Shown here: piece by piece, positions 1 to 14,891 of the stretch
Layout of the letters: each line of letters opens with the position of its first letter
Position numbering within the stretch: position 1 is the first letter of the stretch
DNA from: Epinephelus fuscoguttatus
Lineage: Eukaryota; Chordata; Actinopteri; Perciformes; Serranidae
NCBI RefSeq assembly: GCF_011397635.1
Contig: NC_064771.1
Coordinates: 12,897,379 to 12,961,378 of the forward strand
Direction of reading: 5' to 3'
DNA length: 64,000 nt
Notes under the pieces: model-generated
The model's database searches: none
What the model was told of the DNA's origin: nothing
What the model saw: the letters and a program-made list of their open reading frames with translations, nothing else
Position numbers and translations under genes: made by a program

Positions 1-221
1 AAATGCAGTGGATGCATGTGTGTTAGTAGGTGTGTGTGAGTGGAAGGGGGGCTATTCCAGCTGTTCAGGAAAGCCTTCTCAGGGGACCAACTGTACACAT
101 CTGGATAACAGATGATGTTTGTCTTCTCATTCACAGACAGACAGATGTGATCATCAGGGCTCTTTTTTTCTGCCTTTAAATGTGTAACCCTGATACAACT
201 TTCTTTATTGTTGGTCTCCAG

Positions 222-3200
222 GACACTGACAGACCTGCTGAAGCAGCAGGGAGGTGAAGTGAGCTCGGTGGAAAATGCCGCGGCCAGTTCGCCCAGCGGA
301 GGGAGAGCCAACGGCATTTCAGCCAGGATGCTGCGCAGCAGGAGTGGTGAGTACGGAGAGAGAGCATTCACGCACACACTGTAACACATTACACTACGAA
401 AACCTGTGTATATGTGCTGGTGTAAGTGAGTACAGTGACATTGTGTGTTTGTGTGTGTGTAATGTCAGCGAGAATCACGTTCCCATGCCAAATGACAAAA
501 ACATAGAACGCAACATCAGAGGAGCTCGACAAACAGCCTCTAAGGAGCAGTTTGGGTTCAGCCCATTTTGCATGTTTCTCTTTTGTCTATTTGCATAATG
601 AACAGTATCATATGCAGGGTCGCACATGGAATGAATTTCTCTCCATGCAGTTTTCATGACAGAGGAGTTCAACAACGACAGCTTGCGTGGTTGCTTTGGT
701 AAAGTGAAACGTTTTCTCTTAATACAGAAGATGTGTAAAACCTCCAAACAGAAATAAAAGTCTCAGAGCTCCCTTGACTTTATTAAAATAACATCCTAAC
801 ACAGCGCTGGCTAAATGTAATCACCAAAATCCCCAACAGAATTGAGGCAAGCAACTTTACACCACGTTTTCTTAGACCACAAAAGAAAACCCTATTTTAC
901 TTTTCTTTCTCTGTGTCAGTAACAACACATGCACTGTAAAAACACACACACATGCACATTACACACAGACTAGAAGAAGAAAAAGAAGCAGAAGAAAAAC
1001 CTCCCTTCTTTCCTACAACCAGAGTTCTTCCAGTCTGTCAATGTATTCCCACAGGCCTCCTTCTCTCTTTACCTCTCACCCACACACACTTACACTTTAT
1101 CTTACAGATGATCTCTGATGTTTGAACTTGGGATTCAAACAGGTGAGCTATCAGTCACAGTCCTGGGTCTACATCTTTCAGATTACTACAGAGCCGATTG
1201 TTAAAAGTTGTCTTAGTCTTTTTTTTTTTTTTTTTTTTTTTAAATCTAAACGCTGTAGAGGCAGAGATTGTTGAGACGTATGAGCCAAAAGCTCGTATTA
1301 CAGTATTTAATTTTCAAAACCACATGATGCCTTAACAGACCCTGTTTACAGTTGGTTTTAAGAGTTATCTGAACACAAGTAGATCTCCAGCTGACCACTT
1401 CTGTGCAGATTTTCTTACCAGGGATCCTACACATTTTTTTTCAAAGTTGCATACTTTTTAAGGCTTAAATTTCCAGACTTCTCAGTACATTTTTTGATCA
1501 TATTTGACATCTGATTACAAACAGCCGGCCATTCAGTCCACACACCTATGCAGAAAGGTGGATTCCACTGTTATACATCTTTGCCCAAAGAGGCAGAAAA
1601 TCTACTGGCCTTATCTACTTATATTATTTTCCTTTAACATATACAAACAAGAGTCAAAAATGAGATGAAATAAGTTAATTAAGTTAATTCCCTACACAGA
1701 AAAGACTACATCACTGCATAACCCACAGATGTTCACCCAGCTTAATAATAAGCATTTCTTTCAAACTAATTTGGTCATGGATGTACAGATTTGGCACAGT
1801 TATTACGCACGTGGGGGCAGAGCTGTTTTGCAGGCTGTGACGTACAGGCATTGAGGCAGCTGTGTAGGAGGGTGCATTCAGTCGCCATACTTATTGCCTT
1901 GCTTTTGACGTCATCAAGCTCGCTCTGGCCCATGAAAAGCAATCTCCACATATGATCGATTTATTTTTAGAAATATGTGCTTTTATATTTTCAAAATGGG
2001 GCAGTAGAATAAAAACAGTCATTTTTCCACACTCTCTTTTCTTTTTTTTCACACTTATCTAGACCTGAATATTAATAAAATTCAAATTCCATACTCTCCC
2101 ATACTGCAAAGGAACCCTGTGTTGCTGCTTACGTCACCTACACTGGAAAGACAAAAGCCCACACATACAGTACAGTTATTGCAACCACGCTCTCACCAGT
2201 CGCATTAGCAGGTGTGTTGTTACATCTGGAGATGTCTCTGTCAGTAGAATCTAACACGTCTCTTTCCATAGGGCAAAATGATGGATGGTCATGCAACACT
2301 TCATCTAACTCTTGGTAAAATGGGAAACTTGTAGAGTGTTGTCGTGATGTCACCAAAACAACCACCACTTCCTGCAGAAGTCCTTGTCGGGGACACATTA
2401 TGGATGTACAGTATAGACATCTGGATACAGCATTCATTCCTATGATGCTTAGTGCCACATGAAGCCAAAAAAATTTGACCTACTACTGGCTACTGGCAAA
2501 TTTTACAACTTTTACGACAAAATGATTTCAATAATGGCTTTTTAAGTGTTCGTACTTGAAAGCTGATGTACCACAAAATAGGGGTGGGGGAAATTTCCGA
2601 TTCTTAGATGCATCGCGATTCAGATGTGGACGAATCTGAATCAATTCACAAACGTCCAAATTTCGATTAATTAGAGTAATACAGAAGGTCCTAAATGATG
2701 CGGAACTAAGAAGCGCGGTACGCGTCATCTCTGGGACACTTTGGGATGCGCACCTGGAGCAGACACGCCGACACGCGCACAGAGGAAAACAAACATGGCT
2801 GACCGCCACCCACCTCGCCGTGAGATCCGAACAGCTCCTTCTAATTTAAAAGCAGATGTGTGGAAATACTTCGGCTTCTGCAACGTTGACGGCGGAAGCG
2901 AACTGGACAAGAGCCACGTTATATGTAAGCTGTGTCGTGCTAAAATTAAATACTTTGGCAACACAACAAACATGAGAAGCCATGTAACGATTCCACCTGA
3001 CAGAGGAGTCAGGGAGACGGCAGGCTGTTGTTGCTGCAGCTACTAGTGGCGCTACCGACCGGAGAACAATCGAGGAAACAATTAGAAAGCTGCCACCCTC
3101 ATCAGAAAAGGCCAAGCAAATTACGAAGGCCATCGCGGCATTTATTGCCAAGGATTTGCGTCCTTATTCCGTCGTGGAAAATCAGGGATTTTGAGCACTG

Positions 3201-6200
3201 CTGCATACATTGGAGCCCAGATACACCATCCCATCCCAATGCTATTTCACCGACACAGCCATCCCAACACTCTACCATCAAACCAAAACAGAAGTCATAG
3301 CCTCGCTGTTGAAGGCAGGTAGGAACGCAGTTACATGTGATGCGTGGATGTCTGTTGCCACCGAATCATTTGTTACTCTAAGTTAACTGCGCATTTTATC
3401 TTGTGATTTAAGATACCTGTTGTTACCTTTGGTTCCGTACAACGAAGTTGTAACTTTCCAGTTTGCACGCATTTCCATTTATATGTTTAATAAAATATAA
3501 TGGAAATGAATTCAACTGTTTCTTATTACAAATGCACTGTTTTTAAAAATTGCAAGTGTTGAATGCTTATTCAGTGAGACAAAAAGAAATGTGTGTTGTG
3601 AAAAAGTGCATCAATATACATAAATTAAAGATGCATCAATAATCGTTTTATAATCGAATCGTAGCCCCTGAATCGTAATCATTATTGAATCGTGAGGTGC
3701 CCAAAGATTCCCACCCCTGCCACAAAACCATTGTGTCGATTTAGAGACGTGTCTTTGACAATGTGTAAATCTGTGGGAAAAAGTCTTTTTGGGCCCAGTT
3801 GCATCACATGTAAGTTGTAATTACACTGTTTGGCCACTATGTCAGATTGGCTTCAAAGCCTGGTGCTGTTCCTGGGGGCTTAGGATGCATCAGGACACAT
3901 TAGTGTTTACACTATAAAAGATATAGTGGTGTGTTTGTATTTAGCGCTGTCACTTGTGATCGGATGGCCTAAGAAACATTTTAAAACCAAGTGTAAACAG
4001 GGTTGAGAGAGGAAGATACAAATACTGTCATGCTGGCATTTCTTTTGCTATGGAGACAGAGTTGGTTATTCAGTTAATCTAACCTCATAAACCTACACTT
4101 CATTTTCTGACTATTTTTCTATTTAATCTTTATTTAACCAGATAAAAACTAACTGAGATAAAATCCATTTTTCAGTGGTGACCTGGTCAAGAGGACAGCA
4201 AAGTCATGTCAAGTACACGTCGATACATACGTACCATAAAATACAAAACACACATCACAGATGGTACAAACTACCATCCATGTATCAAAAGAAGGAGATG
4301 AATATACGTAGATAATGCACAATACATACGGACAAAAAGGCATAAAGACATGCTAAAATTATTATGCCTTGTAGCCATGGATGGATCACTGAACGGGCCT
4401 ACCAGGCACAAGCCCAGGGGCACAAAGTCTCAGGGGTGCCCTGGGCTTCATCTGCAAAATGTCACTCAAATTACTGCAACACATACTGACCAGAAAGAGA
4501 TTCAAAAACGCCACAAGGAGATATAAAGGAACTGCAATCAGACAAAACAACCAAAAAAGGTCCATAAACACTACAGAGAGAGAGATGCAAAACAATGCCC
4601 AACTTTACAGAAGAAATAAACATATTTACAGCCTGGTACGAAAACGGTTTGCTCCCTTAAGTTTTGATATAACTCACCCATTTATATTCTATTAAGGCTT
4701 AAAGTTACGCATAATGAAGAACGGGCCACTTTGAGTAACAGGCTGTCTGCCAATAGTGTCGTCAGCTTCTCAGTCAGATCTACCCCCCCCACCCAAATAT
4801 GGTCACTCCTGCCCCGAAAAAACTAAGATGGCAACAGCAGTAATGCCAAACTCAAGGCTTCAAAATGGGGGTTCATAAACCAATGCATGATGTCACGGAA
4901 GCTTCGTCCATGATTTTTACAGTCTCATACTTTTTCAGCATTTACCAAGAACAGTCTGCTCTGATCAAGTTGGTTTGGCAGGAGTGACACAGATTCAATG
5001 CAGAACAATGCAAAGAGTGTTTTAAATGTTATGTCTGTTACACACTGTTGGCACTGGCTGGTGAGACTTAGTTTGGTAGGACGGAGTGAGAGATTGAACA
5101 ATAGCGCAGCTTCCTCTGTAAGTAGAACACATGCTTGTTGCACGTGCAACACTGGTGCACTACACACACAGTTTAATTAGTATGTTAATGTAAGCAGGCT
5201 GCAACCCTACAGGCAGCATGTGCCATTTTCCATACATCTTCTAAACATGCAGATGCAGCAGCTTGCATGTACATGTAACGTGGATTTTGAGCAGGTGCAT
5301 ACCACTCTCCAGCTACAAGTGAGTGTCATCATATTTTTGAATACCTGGACTGTTGTTTACTAAAGAGCAACGGACTGTGCACGTGGATTAGTATGCATTT
5401 TTGTGCGCCTGCATGTGAACATGTGAGTATGCATGGGTGTGTGTTTCAAAGGAAGGGAGAGGGGCGGAGGGTTTGATATAAGAGGCCCCCTGCTGAGTCC
5501 ATCTCTCATCTCTTGCTCTGTATAATTTCACACACTGCTAATGACATGTGGTGACGTACTGCATGTAGTGGACGCGTTTCATTGATCATATCCACTTGAA
5601 AAGGGCATCAGATTCACAAGCTAGAACGAACACTGAAAAAAGAGGAAAACAGATGTTTGTCAGGCAAATGTGCCACACCTGCAGCAGCCCTATTGTCTCA
5701 TCTCTTGAGTGACTTGTTGCCTGTGTAAGAAGAGACAAAGTGCATGCACAAGAAATCTATCAAGTTACCGACTAGGGGAGTTAAAGCAACCCAGTTCACA
5801 GTGTAACCTAAGTGGCTGGTCTGTAACACTCAGATACTGCAGAACATCATGGCCCTGCAGTTATCAAATCATCAATATTAATGGGCACGTATCAGTTGAT
5901 CTCAGTAGCTAACATGATCTCTGCTGGCTGATTATAAGCATGTTGAAGTTAGCTGCTTGTCATGCACCGTTAAAAAGAAAATCAATCTTGTGTTATGGCT
6001 GCATGACCAGCGACCACCTGCTGGTCAAAATAAAACGCACACACAGCATGTGCAGTGCAGAGATTTATAATGATACCAGATGCTAAGTTTGCACCTATCC
6101 ATTCCAATGGAGATGCTCACCTGGCACGTTCAGGATCTCATAATCTTGTAGGATCACCATTTGCAAAACTTCAACTAGATTCTTTTTGAGATTATTTACC

Positions 6201-9200
6201 ATCCTGTTCCTGGTGCAAGATGTTACGCCAGACTCCCTTTAAGAAATATGACACATTAAGAATTTGTTATGTTTCTGCAAAACCACATAACTCAAGAAAC
6301 ATAAAATAAAAGGTGTCAATTCTGCACCAATATAACCCATAAAGATAAACTGTATTGCAAAGAAACTTTTTTGAAACGTTTTGGATTTTGTCACCTCAAG
6401 TCACCACTAGGTTAGCTGCTTTATTTTAGTGGGAGGAGACTGGGAATAAGAGGCAAACCATTTCAAAACTTAAGATGTTGGATGAGATACACGCCAGATT
6501 AAATGCGGACTCTTGTTCACTCCACAGTTTCACCAGTTTCTGCCTGAGGCTGGTTCACGTTGTTGTGTGTCCCTGGAGTCCCCTCCATGTTTACTATCTA
6601 CTCGGTTTGCTGCTTCCTGTTTGGTGCTGAAGAGAGCGCAGCTATTGGTTGTTGACAATGTTCATGTCATTGAACTTCAGAATTTGCATGAGCCAAGACT
6701 AAAAACCTAAAAGGCCTATTAAAGGTGTTTTATTTTTTGCAATGTCAAGACAAGAAAATGACTGACTTACGACAGCCCGCACTTTACACCAAATATTAGT
6801 TATAATGGGAGTGCACACTAACTGAAATAAAACTCTTATTTTTTTATTCTAACATTGGAAGTTTGTCCGCGACCGTGAGATTCCTTAAAAAGTCGTTTGG
6901 TGTAAGGCCAATATATCGAACATGTCTGTCCCCTAAATGCAGAGCTCTGAAGCTCTTAAATAATTACTACATGTAGGCTTTTCAGTAACTCCTACCATGT
7001 TTTCCTGATTCCTGTTTTCTCTCTTTTGTCTAAACTCACACCTGTCGTTCCTCCTGTTGCTGCCCTTGAAAAGGTTTAAGTCGTCGGCATACTGGAAAAT
7101 ATTAAATCTCCTCCCGCTGATCACCACCGACTGCTCGGGGATTGACATGATCATCCAGCACCTCCTGGGGGGCCAGACGTCCTAAAGCTACTGCATGTTC
7201 TTTAAGGACATGGTGAAGTCTTGTAAAGAAGCCAGGATGTAGCAAAACATGTTGATTTAAGGGGAAAAAAAAAGAACTATAAGTAAGTAAATATGGGCGT
7301 GGAACATGAGTGAGCCCACTTCTAAATGTGAAGTGACAGTATAGCGAACAGCAGAGGACTTGGCAGAGAAATCAGTGGTGATGATGATATCTATTGATGC
7401 TAATGAGTTCCATATTTATGCACATTACGCCCCCTTCTTCCGAGAGGAGGAAAATGTCCACTGGCTGTTTGCGATCAATAAAAACAGATGGCAAAAAACT
7501 TTGTCCAGCAGGCTGCTTTGTGCCAATTAAACAAAACAAAACTCCTCATTGTATCACATCCAATCTCAATATGACAGCTATACATTAGGAGGAGAAAAGT
7601 TATATTTGAAGTCATAACTTTGCTTGAAGACTGTTGTGTAACACGTCACCTGAAAGCAGTCCACACACATGTATTGTTTTTGGTCATAGCACAGTTTTAA
7701 GAAAACTCAAAGGCTGACATTTGGAGGTCGACACGTCAGCGCTTTGCATCATGAATCATCTCCCTCAGTGACATCAGTTGCAGGAATCTTCATGCTTTAT
7801 TTTTAAAATGCAGAGACTGTGAATTGAAGCTGGCACAAACAATGACTATACAAACACAAAATGTAATGCAAAATGCTCCCCAATTGAGCCACAGAGCAAA
7901 GTGGAACACTACATAGATTGCCTGGGCAGAAAACAGATGAACAGTATTGGTTTTTCCATTGTAGACAAGATGGCAGGCCGAGGCCTTTGGAAAAAGTAAT
8001 GCTCTTTACACACAATAATTAAACACATTTCAACTGATTGGATGCAAGTGTTGGCCTGTTGTTATTCTCTCTGTGCCTTGACTTTGAAGCCAGATTGTGT
8101 AAGTTTTGAAAAGAGATTATGAAATCATCTTTTTACAAATGAAAAGTTTAATGCATAAGCAATAAAAAACACTGTTGCTTCATTCAATACACTCCTTTGG
8201 GATTTTACTGCTGCAGCCTTAACTAATCTGGATTAGGGAAGTCACTAAAACCGATACTTCTGTATCAAGTTGATGCCGAAATTCTGACTACATGACAGTA
8301 CTTGTTGCAACTCTACCAGACCTGTTGGGGCAGCATATTTGCCTACAAGTGTTTGAGTCTGTCATTTAACGTCAAAAGAAGAAGAATGCCTACCAGCACA
8401 GAAAAACATCAGTGACACATGGAAGACAGTAACAAGTGCTGTTGCAGGGACAGCTCCACCTCATCTCGTCAAGAAGAAAAGCATTTTTTCCTGGGGCGAG
8501 CATATTTATTCAGTTCAATTCAATTCAATTTTATTTATGAAGCCCAATATCATAAATCACAATTTGCCTCACAGAATTTTACAGCATACGACAACCAGTG
8601 CTTAATTTGTAAAATTAGAAGTAGGGGAACACTTTGGGCTTCTGAGAGAGCAGTGTTCCCCCACTCCCAAAAGTGGGGGAACACTTTGGGCCTCTGAGAG
8701 AGCAGTGTTCCCCCACTCCCAAAAGTGGGGGAACACTTTTTCAAGCGGCACCCAAGCCGCCTCACTGTGCAACTCTGAATGGAATGGTTGTGACATCTAG
8801 TGTTGTCACGGTACCAAAATTGGGACCCACGGTACGATACCAGTGAAAGTATCACGGTTCTGAGTAGTATCAGGATACCACAGCAAAAATGAGGCAGATG
8901 TGCCTTTTGTCATTTATGAAAAGATAAATCACTTTTCTATAAATCATCACTGATATTTCAATGGAATAAATTACTTATTGACTTATTCATACTTCAAAAA
9001 CAGCATCAATACGTGATTAACATAGGGGGGATTGAAATAAAATAAATAAATAAAATAAAAATCAACCAGCCACCCACCTCCGAGAACAGTCCCTCCGTAA
9101 GTAAAGAACAGTCCCCAAAGTGCAGTGAGGTTTGTGGGCCATTACCTGCCACAAAGAGAGAAATGTGAACGGCTCGTTTCTCCTCTGACATGCCACATAC

Positions 9201-11567
9201 CTGTCTGCCGCCACGGCTCGGTTGTCCAGGTACTACTGGGCAGTCATGACGCCAACGAAAGAGGAAATTAGGCTACTGAACCTGGAGTCAGACTTCTCCG
9301 TCACCGGTAAGCCGTTATCTTGCGCCGCAGAGCCACCGTAGGCTGTTTGACCGCCGTATTCCTGTCTGTCCCACAACCAGCAGGATTTGCCTTTCGTTTC
9401 TGCTGCTGATTGAAATCTCTACTCACACAGTGTGCTGAATGATTTATTTTGCTCGCACAATACTATTTTTAGTCGCAAATGCGAGTAAAATGCTCGCACG
9501 TAGAGCTCTGTGGAAAACAAATCACTGCCGACAAGTAAAAAGAAATAACTAATAACTTTCACTGCTCAAAGATACTCACATGTCTGGAAAACAAACCACT
9601 ACAGCAGCATATTGAGTGCCAGGTGGCCAGTGTGCGCCGTTATTGACCAACGTCACCGTTATTGGACGGCGCATTGGACACTCACCCTCTTGCGATTGGA
9701 CTTTGAACTTATCCCACAGTAGTGGCACGTGAGGCACCGCAGTACTACGGTATTCCACCTTGCAACATTAATGACATCAGCCAATACTGTATGTAGTTTT
9801 TAGATGTGAAAAGTTCTAGACCCATGCAAATTAGTTCCGGAACGCACTGGGGCCTTTTCTGAAAAGATCCTGGTATGCGTTCCAGCATGTTCCGGCTCAA
9901 ATTAAGCACTGACGACAACCCTCTGTCATTTGGACCCTCACAGCAGATAAGGAAAAACTCCCTAAAAAAACTTTAACAAGGAAAAAAAATGGTAGAAACA
10001 ACAGACAGACACATGTGCAATAGATGTCGTGAACAGATCAACAAAATTAAATATTAAATTCTTTGTATTAGGAGCGCCGAATATTGACACTATGCTACAA
10101 AGGCCAGCTGCGTGACGAGGCACGTGTCTATTCTGCATTGAGTACTGTATGTGTTAGCCTTTCTGTAGGCCATCACGGAAGTTAGCGCCACTCTGGTTCC
10201 CTTGTCAAAAATCCAATAGATTTCCCCATTGCGTAAAATAAGCTCTATGGCAAACAACATTTTATGATACTAAGATGTTTTGTTTAGATAATCTTCACAA
10301 ATTAACACCACTTTTATGATTTTTGAAGTCTAAATGCAATCACTAGAAGTAAAAAGCTAATGTTAGGCTATGAACGAACAACACCACAGTCACATAACTT
10401 CATAAAAGTTTCTTCAGCTTGTTTTAACCACAGACCTTATTTTAGGCGTCTAACCAAAACCTTGTTCAAAAAACCACTGACTTAAAGACAAGGGAACTGA
10501 GTGGTAAAATGCTAACTCATTTCCAGGTTTTAGTACTCATTCCTGCATCACTTCATGTCAAAGACGCTCCAACTTTTGTTTTACTGTGCCTTTAACGGAT
10601 AGTAATGTCAAAAAGTTCGAAATCATTTAAGTCAGAGGGTTGTTGTTGTTTTTTTAGATTTACATGAACCATCAGCAGCTAATGTGAACTGAAGATAGGA
10701 GGCAAATATTTGGCCTAAAAGTCTCCAACAAACATGACTCATTGCAGAGAGAAAGCTTGAAGCAAAAAGCGATGACCTATTTATCAAAGACGACTGCAGA
10801 AGTAGCATGACCCAGTAACAAGTCACTCTCCGTAACACAAATTTCACCTTTTCTTCTCTCACTTTTTTTTTTTTTTTTTAAACCCAGCTGTCAGACGAGT
10901 TACTTTTTGAGCACTCCTCTCTTCTAAAATGTTTCCCTGCACTTTCAACTCTTCCCCCGGGGTCATGAGAGGCAAACTACTTATTGTTGTAAATTAATGA
11001 TCTCAGTTTGAATCTTTGCTCCCCTGCTCGTGTCATGTTGATTATTCTGACAAAAGGCATTTGTACGATCAACTCAGCAGATCGCACAGAGCGAAGATTA
11101 AAAAGTATGTAGGGGTGGGAGAGGTTTGTTTGTCTCCTCTGACTCTGCTGCAGTAAACGATGATGCACACAGACTTTCACATGTGATCTCACTGATGACA
11201 GACGTGGAACACGCTCTCGCTCTCTCGCTTTATTCTCTGCACTTAAGTCTGCTTATGCGTACCGTCGCTTTCTCGCACAGTGACACATGGGGACGTTCAT
11301 ATTTCATCTCGGTGATGACAGACGCCACGCAATGCACTCTCTCCTTTTTCACTTTCCCCATGGCGCTTAAGATTCCTTTTATGTATGGTTTCACACACAA
11401 ACACACACTCAGAGATGCACAAAACACACACGGTACGGAGAAACGAAGGTTGACCTCACTGCTTGTCTTTGTGTTTCACGGTCATGAGCACTCACAATAG
11501 CACATCAATGCAAACAGCAGAGAGACGGTATAGGTGTGTGTGCACTTGTGTGTGTCTGTGTGTGTGA

Positions 11568-11605
<38 letters not shown>

Positions 11606-14164
11606 GAATCCCATCACATCAAAAAGTCCTTTAACTCCTCTTAAAAACTCTCCTTAAGTTGCTGACCTAAAAATGAAGCTAAATCATTAGTGCTTCAGCT
11701 AAAACTCCGTTAACTACTTCCAGATGAGCTGGGAAGACAAAATATCCAGAACAGAATACAACCCTGCTAATCAGAGAATATTTCATGTCTGCATAACATT
11801 TCTTTATTATGTATTATTAAGTTTTGTCTTTTTTGAAAGGAAAACATAAAGTAGCCAATAGTTCTGCCATTACCACATGAGAAAAATGTTCTATTTTGCT
11901 TTTCTCATTTTTTACTTTTTTATTTCTACCTCTTATAAAGAAAATTGGCCACCTTTAGAGAGCATCAACGAGTAGCAGTGTGTAGCTACCTCAAAGTATG
12001 TGTCCATCCCTCGATTACCCTGTAACTTATTCATTCATCCTCAGATCAATTCATAACTGATATATTATCTGAAGCCTAATTTTTATACAAGTAATATTGA
12101 TACTGGTTTAAATAAACAATCTGATTGTACTTCCTGATGTTTGCAGAGCAAGTTTTGTGTGAAAGGAATTCAAGGCCTGTCTCAATAAAGGCCTTAATTA
12201 ATATACTTTTCAACCAGCTTTGACTCTGACTATGTGGGTAGTATGTGTAAATGAACTATGTTAAACTTCCTGTCATTGTACCAGCACCGAGATCTACCTG
12301 CTCCTTTCCAAGTCAAATCCGCCGGATGGCACAAAACTCTTGGGCTGCTACTTGAACAACAAATTGTACTTCCTCATGTTTGTATGCCCGCCACCATCTT
12401 GGACACAGAGTATAAAAGTGGATTGAGAGAGAGAGAACAGTCCCTCTTTCTCTCTCTATTATTATCTTGCATGCCTAAGATTTAAAAAGAAGAAATCTTT
12501 TGGGACCTTGAAGGCTCCATAATTTAACACTCTGAGTGGAGTCATCTTCCACAGCGAGTAGGCTACTTTACTTTGGATACTGTAAGTACAGTGTACTGGT
12601 ATTACTTTGACTTGAATGCAGAACTTTTACTTGCAACAGAGTTTTTTACACTGTGGTATTTTTACTTTTATTTAAGTAAAGGATTTGAGTACTTCTTCAA
12701 CTACTGGTGATATGCCAGAGTAACACACACACACACTTGGGTCCACCTCCACTCTGGACCGAGACGTTCTCTCCATCCCTCAGATCTGTCAGCCTGTTTC
12801 CACACTCCTGAATTGTTCAGACAGATGATACAAAGAAAGGCTGATCTTCGCCGCCGTACACCTAAATCGACCGCTGCCTGCAATTCCCACTGAGAGAGAA
12901 GATATTACATAACTCATTAAGCAGCGTTCCTGCCCTCTTGTTCTGTGCTTAAAAGATCCCGAAGCCAGACGTTCACTTCGTGGTGCTTAATGGAGAAATT
13001 AATATGTGCAACCATGCTGGAGTTTTAACATCCACAACCCCGAACCAGAACCTTTCCTAATTCCTTCAGCTCCTGTTTTATGTATTTGGCTTGCACACAC
13101 ACATACACACACACTTACATTTTTACTCCATTATACAATCACTGAAACCTTGTACATGAAAAGAGGGTTTGGCCAAGCAAATGGACTCATTAATTGGTCT
13201 TGTTTGTATTTCTGCGTGGGCGAGTGTATGTTCACGGGGCAAAAATAGTAACATCAGACAATTTTTGCTTCCTTTTAGGTGGTAGGAGCAGAAATTAGTC
13301 ATCATCAACATCTGTTGTGTTGGTTTCAGAATGATGAAGACAGTTGGAGACTGTATGCATATGACACTATCATGTTTTTGCCAAATGATGTGCTGATTTT
13401 TAAGCGTTGAAAAATAGATCATATAGCTGCTGTAAATGGGAAAAAAATCTTCCCGCATGAGGGCAAACTCCTGGACCCGCTTAGGTGTGGGGTGAGCCCT
13501 GAATGTTCACAATGTCTGGCTCCAACCCTGCTCAGCAAAGTCTTTAGTTCTTATTTCTCCAAAGCTCTATTTAAATTCTGTTAAAGATGTTCTGCAGGAG
13601 CTTAGTACAGCTAATTTACATGTTAGCCTACAGAAATTATTATTACAGACATTATATGGCTAATCTCTTGATAAAGGATGACCATAGTTTGTCAGCAATA
13701 TCAAAAATTAGACACCAAAAACAGGACGTGATACAAGCCTGGGAAAAACACGTGAAGGAGATGTAAAAATCTGTCAACGCAAGTTAAATAAAATATAAAA
13801 ATAAGGACAACGAGTCATCTTTCCACCAGTGATTAAGTGAAGTTATTAAATGTGAAAAGCATTTACACCAGTACTATCTGATGCTGAGTGCAGTACGCAG
13901 AGATCTGAGCTTCTCATGACAACCAGTTAGCACCAGTGTGCCTTAATCTGTCACTCATTTATTGTTGCTCCGACATCGTGTGGAACAATAGATGATGAGG
14001 ATGATGATGAGAAGGAAGTAGACGATGATGATGATGGTGATGAAGATAGTGGTAGTGATGATGATGACAGTATAAAAAGGGCTTTTTTCTCATAATCCGC
14101 TAATCTGGCACATGCTGAGAGGTCAGCACCACTGAATTACACTGGATGATTTTCCTGTGCCTGA

Positions 14165-14205
<41 letters not shown>

Positions 14206-14848
14206 TATCAATGTCCTGTACGCTGTAGTTTAAGCTGATTAGCTAAGAGGATGTTTCACATCTTGTATTATGCCTTGAGTGTGTGCGTGCGCGTGTGTGT
14301 GTGTGCGAGAACAGTGATTAAGGTAGAGGCTCAGCGTTGTAAGTGCAAGTGTTGTTAATGTAAAGACTAACTCCTGACATTTCTCCACCCCTCTGGTTTC
14401 AGCATAATTTTCTAATTTATGCCACAGAACATCCTGCCATCCTGCACGTTCCTCTCGTTCACCAGCTCTGTCTCTCTGCATGATCTAAACCACATATGAC
14501 TCTCTCACTCAACGTGTCTCTTTCTTGTGTGCATTAGTATTCAGAAGTTGTGCCGTGTACACGTCTTTTTTTTAAAGACTGAAAGTCACAGATGTGATGA
14601 CATCGTATATCTCTGATGCTGTGGTATTCCCAGTGCTACACACACACACACACTAATACACAAATAGACGACTTATGCATGGCAAATCAGATTGGCGAGC
14701 ATATCAATGTGCTTTACTGAAAATTAAACACACAAAGAAGCACTGACACACACACAAACACAAGTTTTAAACTGTGAAGATGCTAAAACAATAATGCTGT
14801 TTACTACTGATTTTGTTACTCTCACCTAAATGTCCTTATAAAGCATGT

Positions 14849-14891
<43 letters not shown>

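Larger units (their letters stand above)
8596..9911. mobile_element. hAT-type non-autonomous element (outer), TIR CAGTGCTTAATTT
   Basis: It starts CAGTGCTTAATTT and ends AAATTAAGCACTG, a perfect 13-bp inverted repeat. The perfect 8-bp duplication ACGACAAC lies at 8588-8595 and 9912-9919. CAGTG ends with an 8-bp duplication indicate the hAT superfamily. There is no transposase frame. It contains a tandem GC-rich repeat (8622-8745) and a second inserted element (8798-9770), so its own length is only about 340 bp. Confidence 0.85.
8507..10005. repeat. Dispersed teleost repeat split by a nested hAT insertion
   Basis: A TTCAA-rich lead into TTTTATTTATGAAGCCCAA before 8588, together with GGAAAAACTCCCTAAAAAAA after 9950, are the two halves of a common teleost repeat. 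They are separated by the 8596-9911 element with its 8-bp duplication. The family name was not determined. Confidence 0.55.

Noticed and set aside
2741-3046. Host ZBED zinc-finger gene
   Set aside because: The frame is broken and lies wholly inside a transposon with inverted ends and target duplication.
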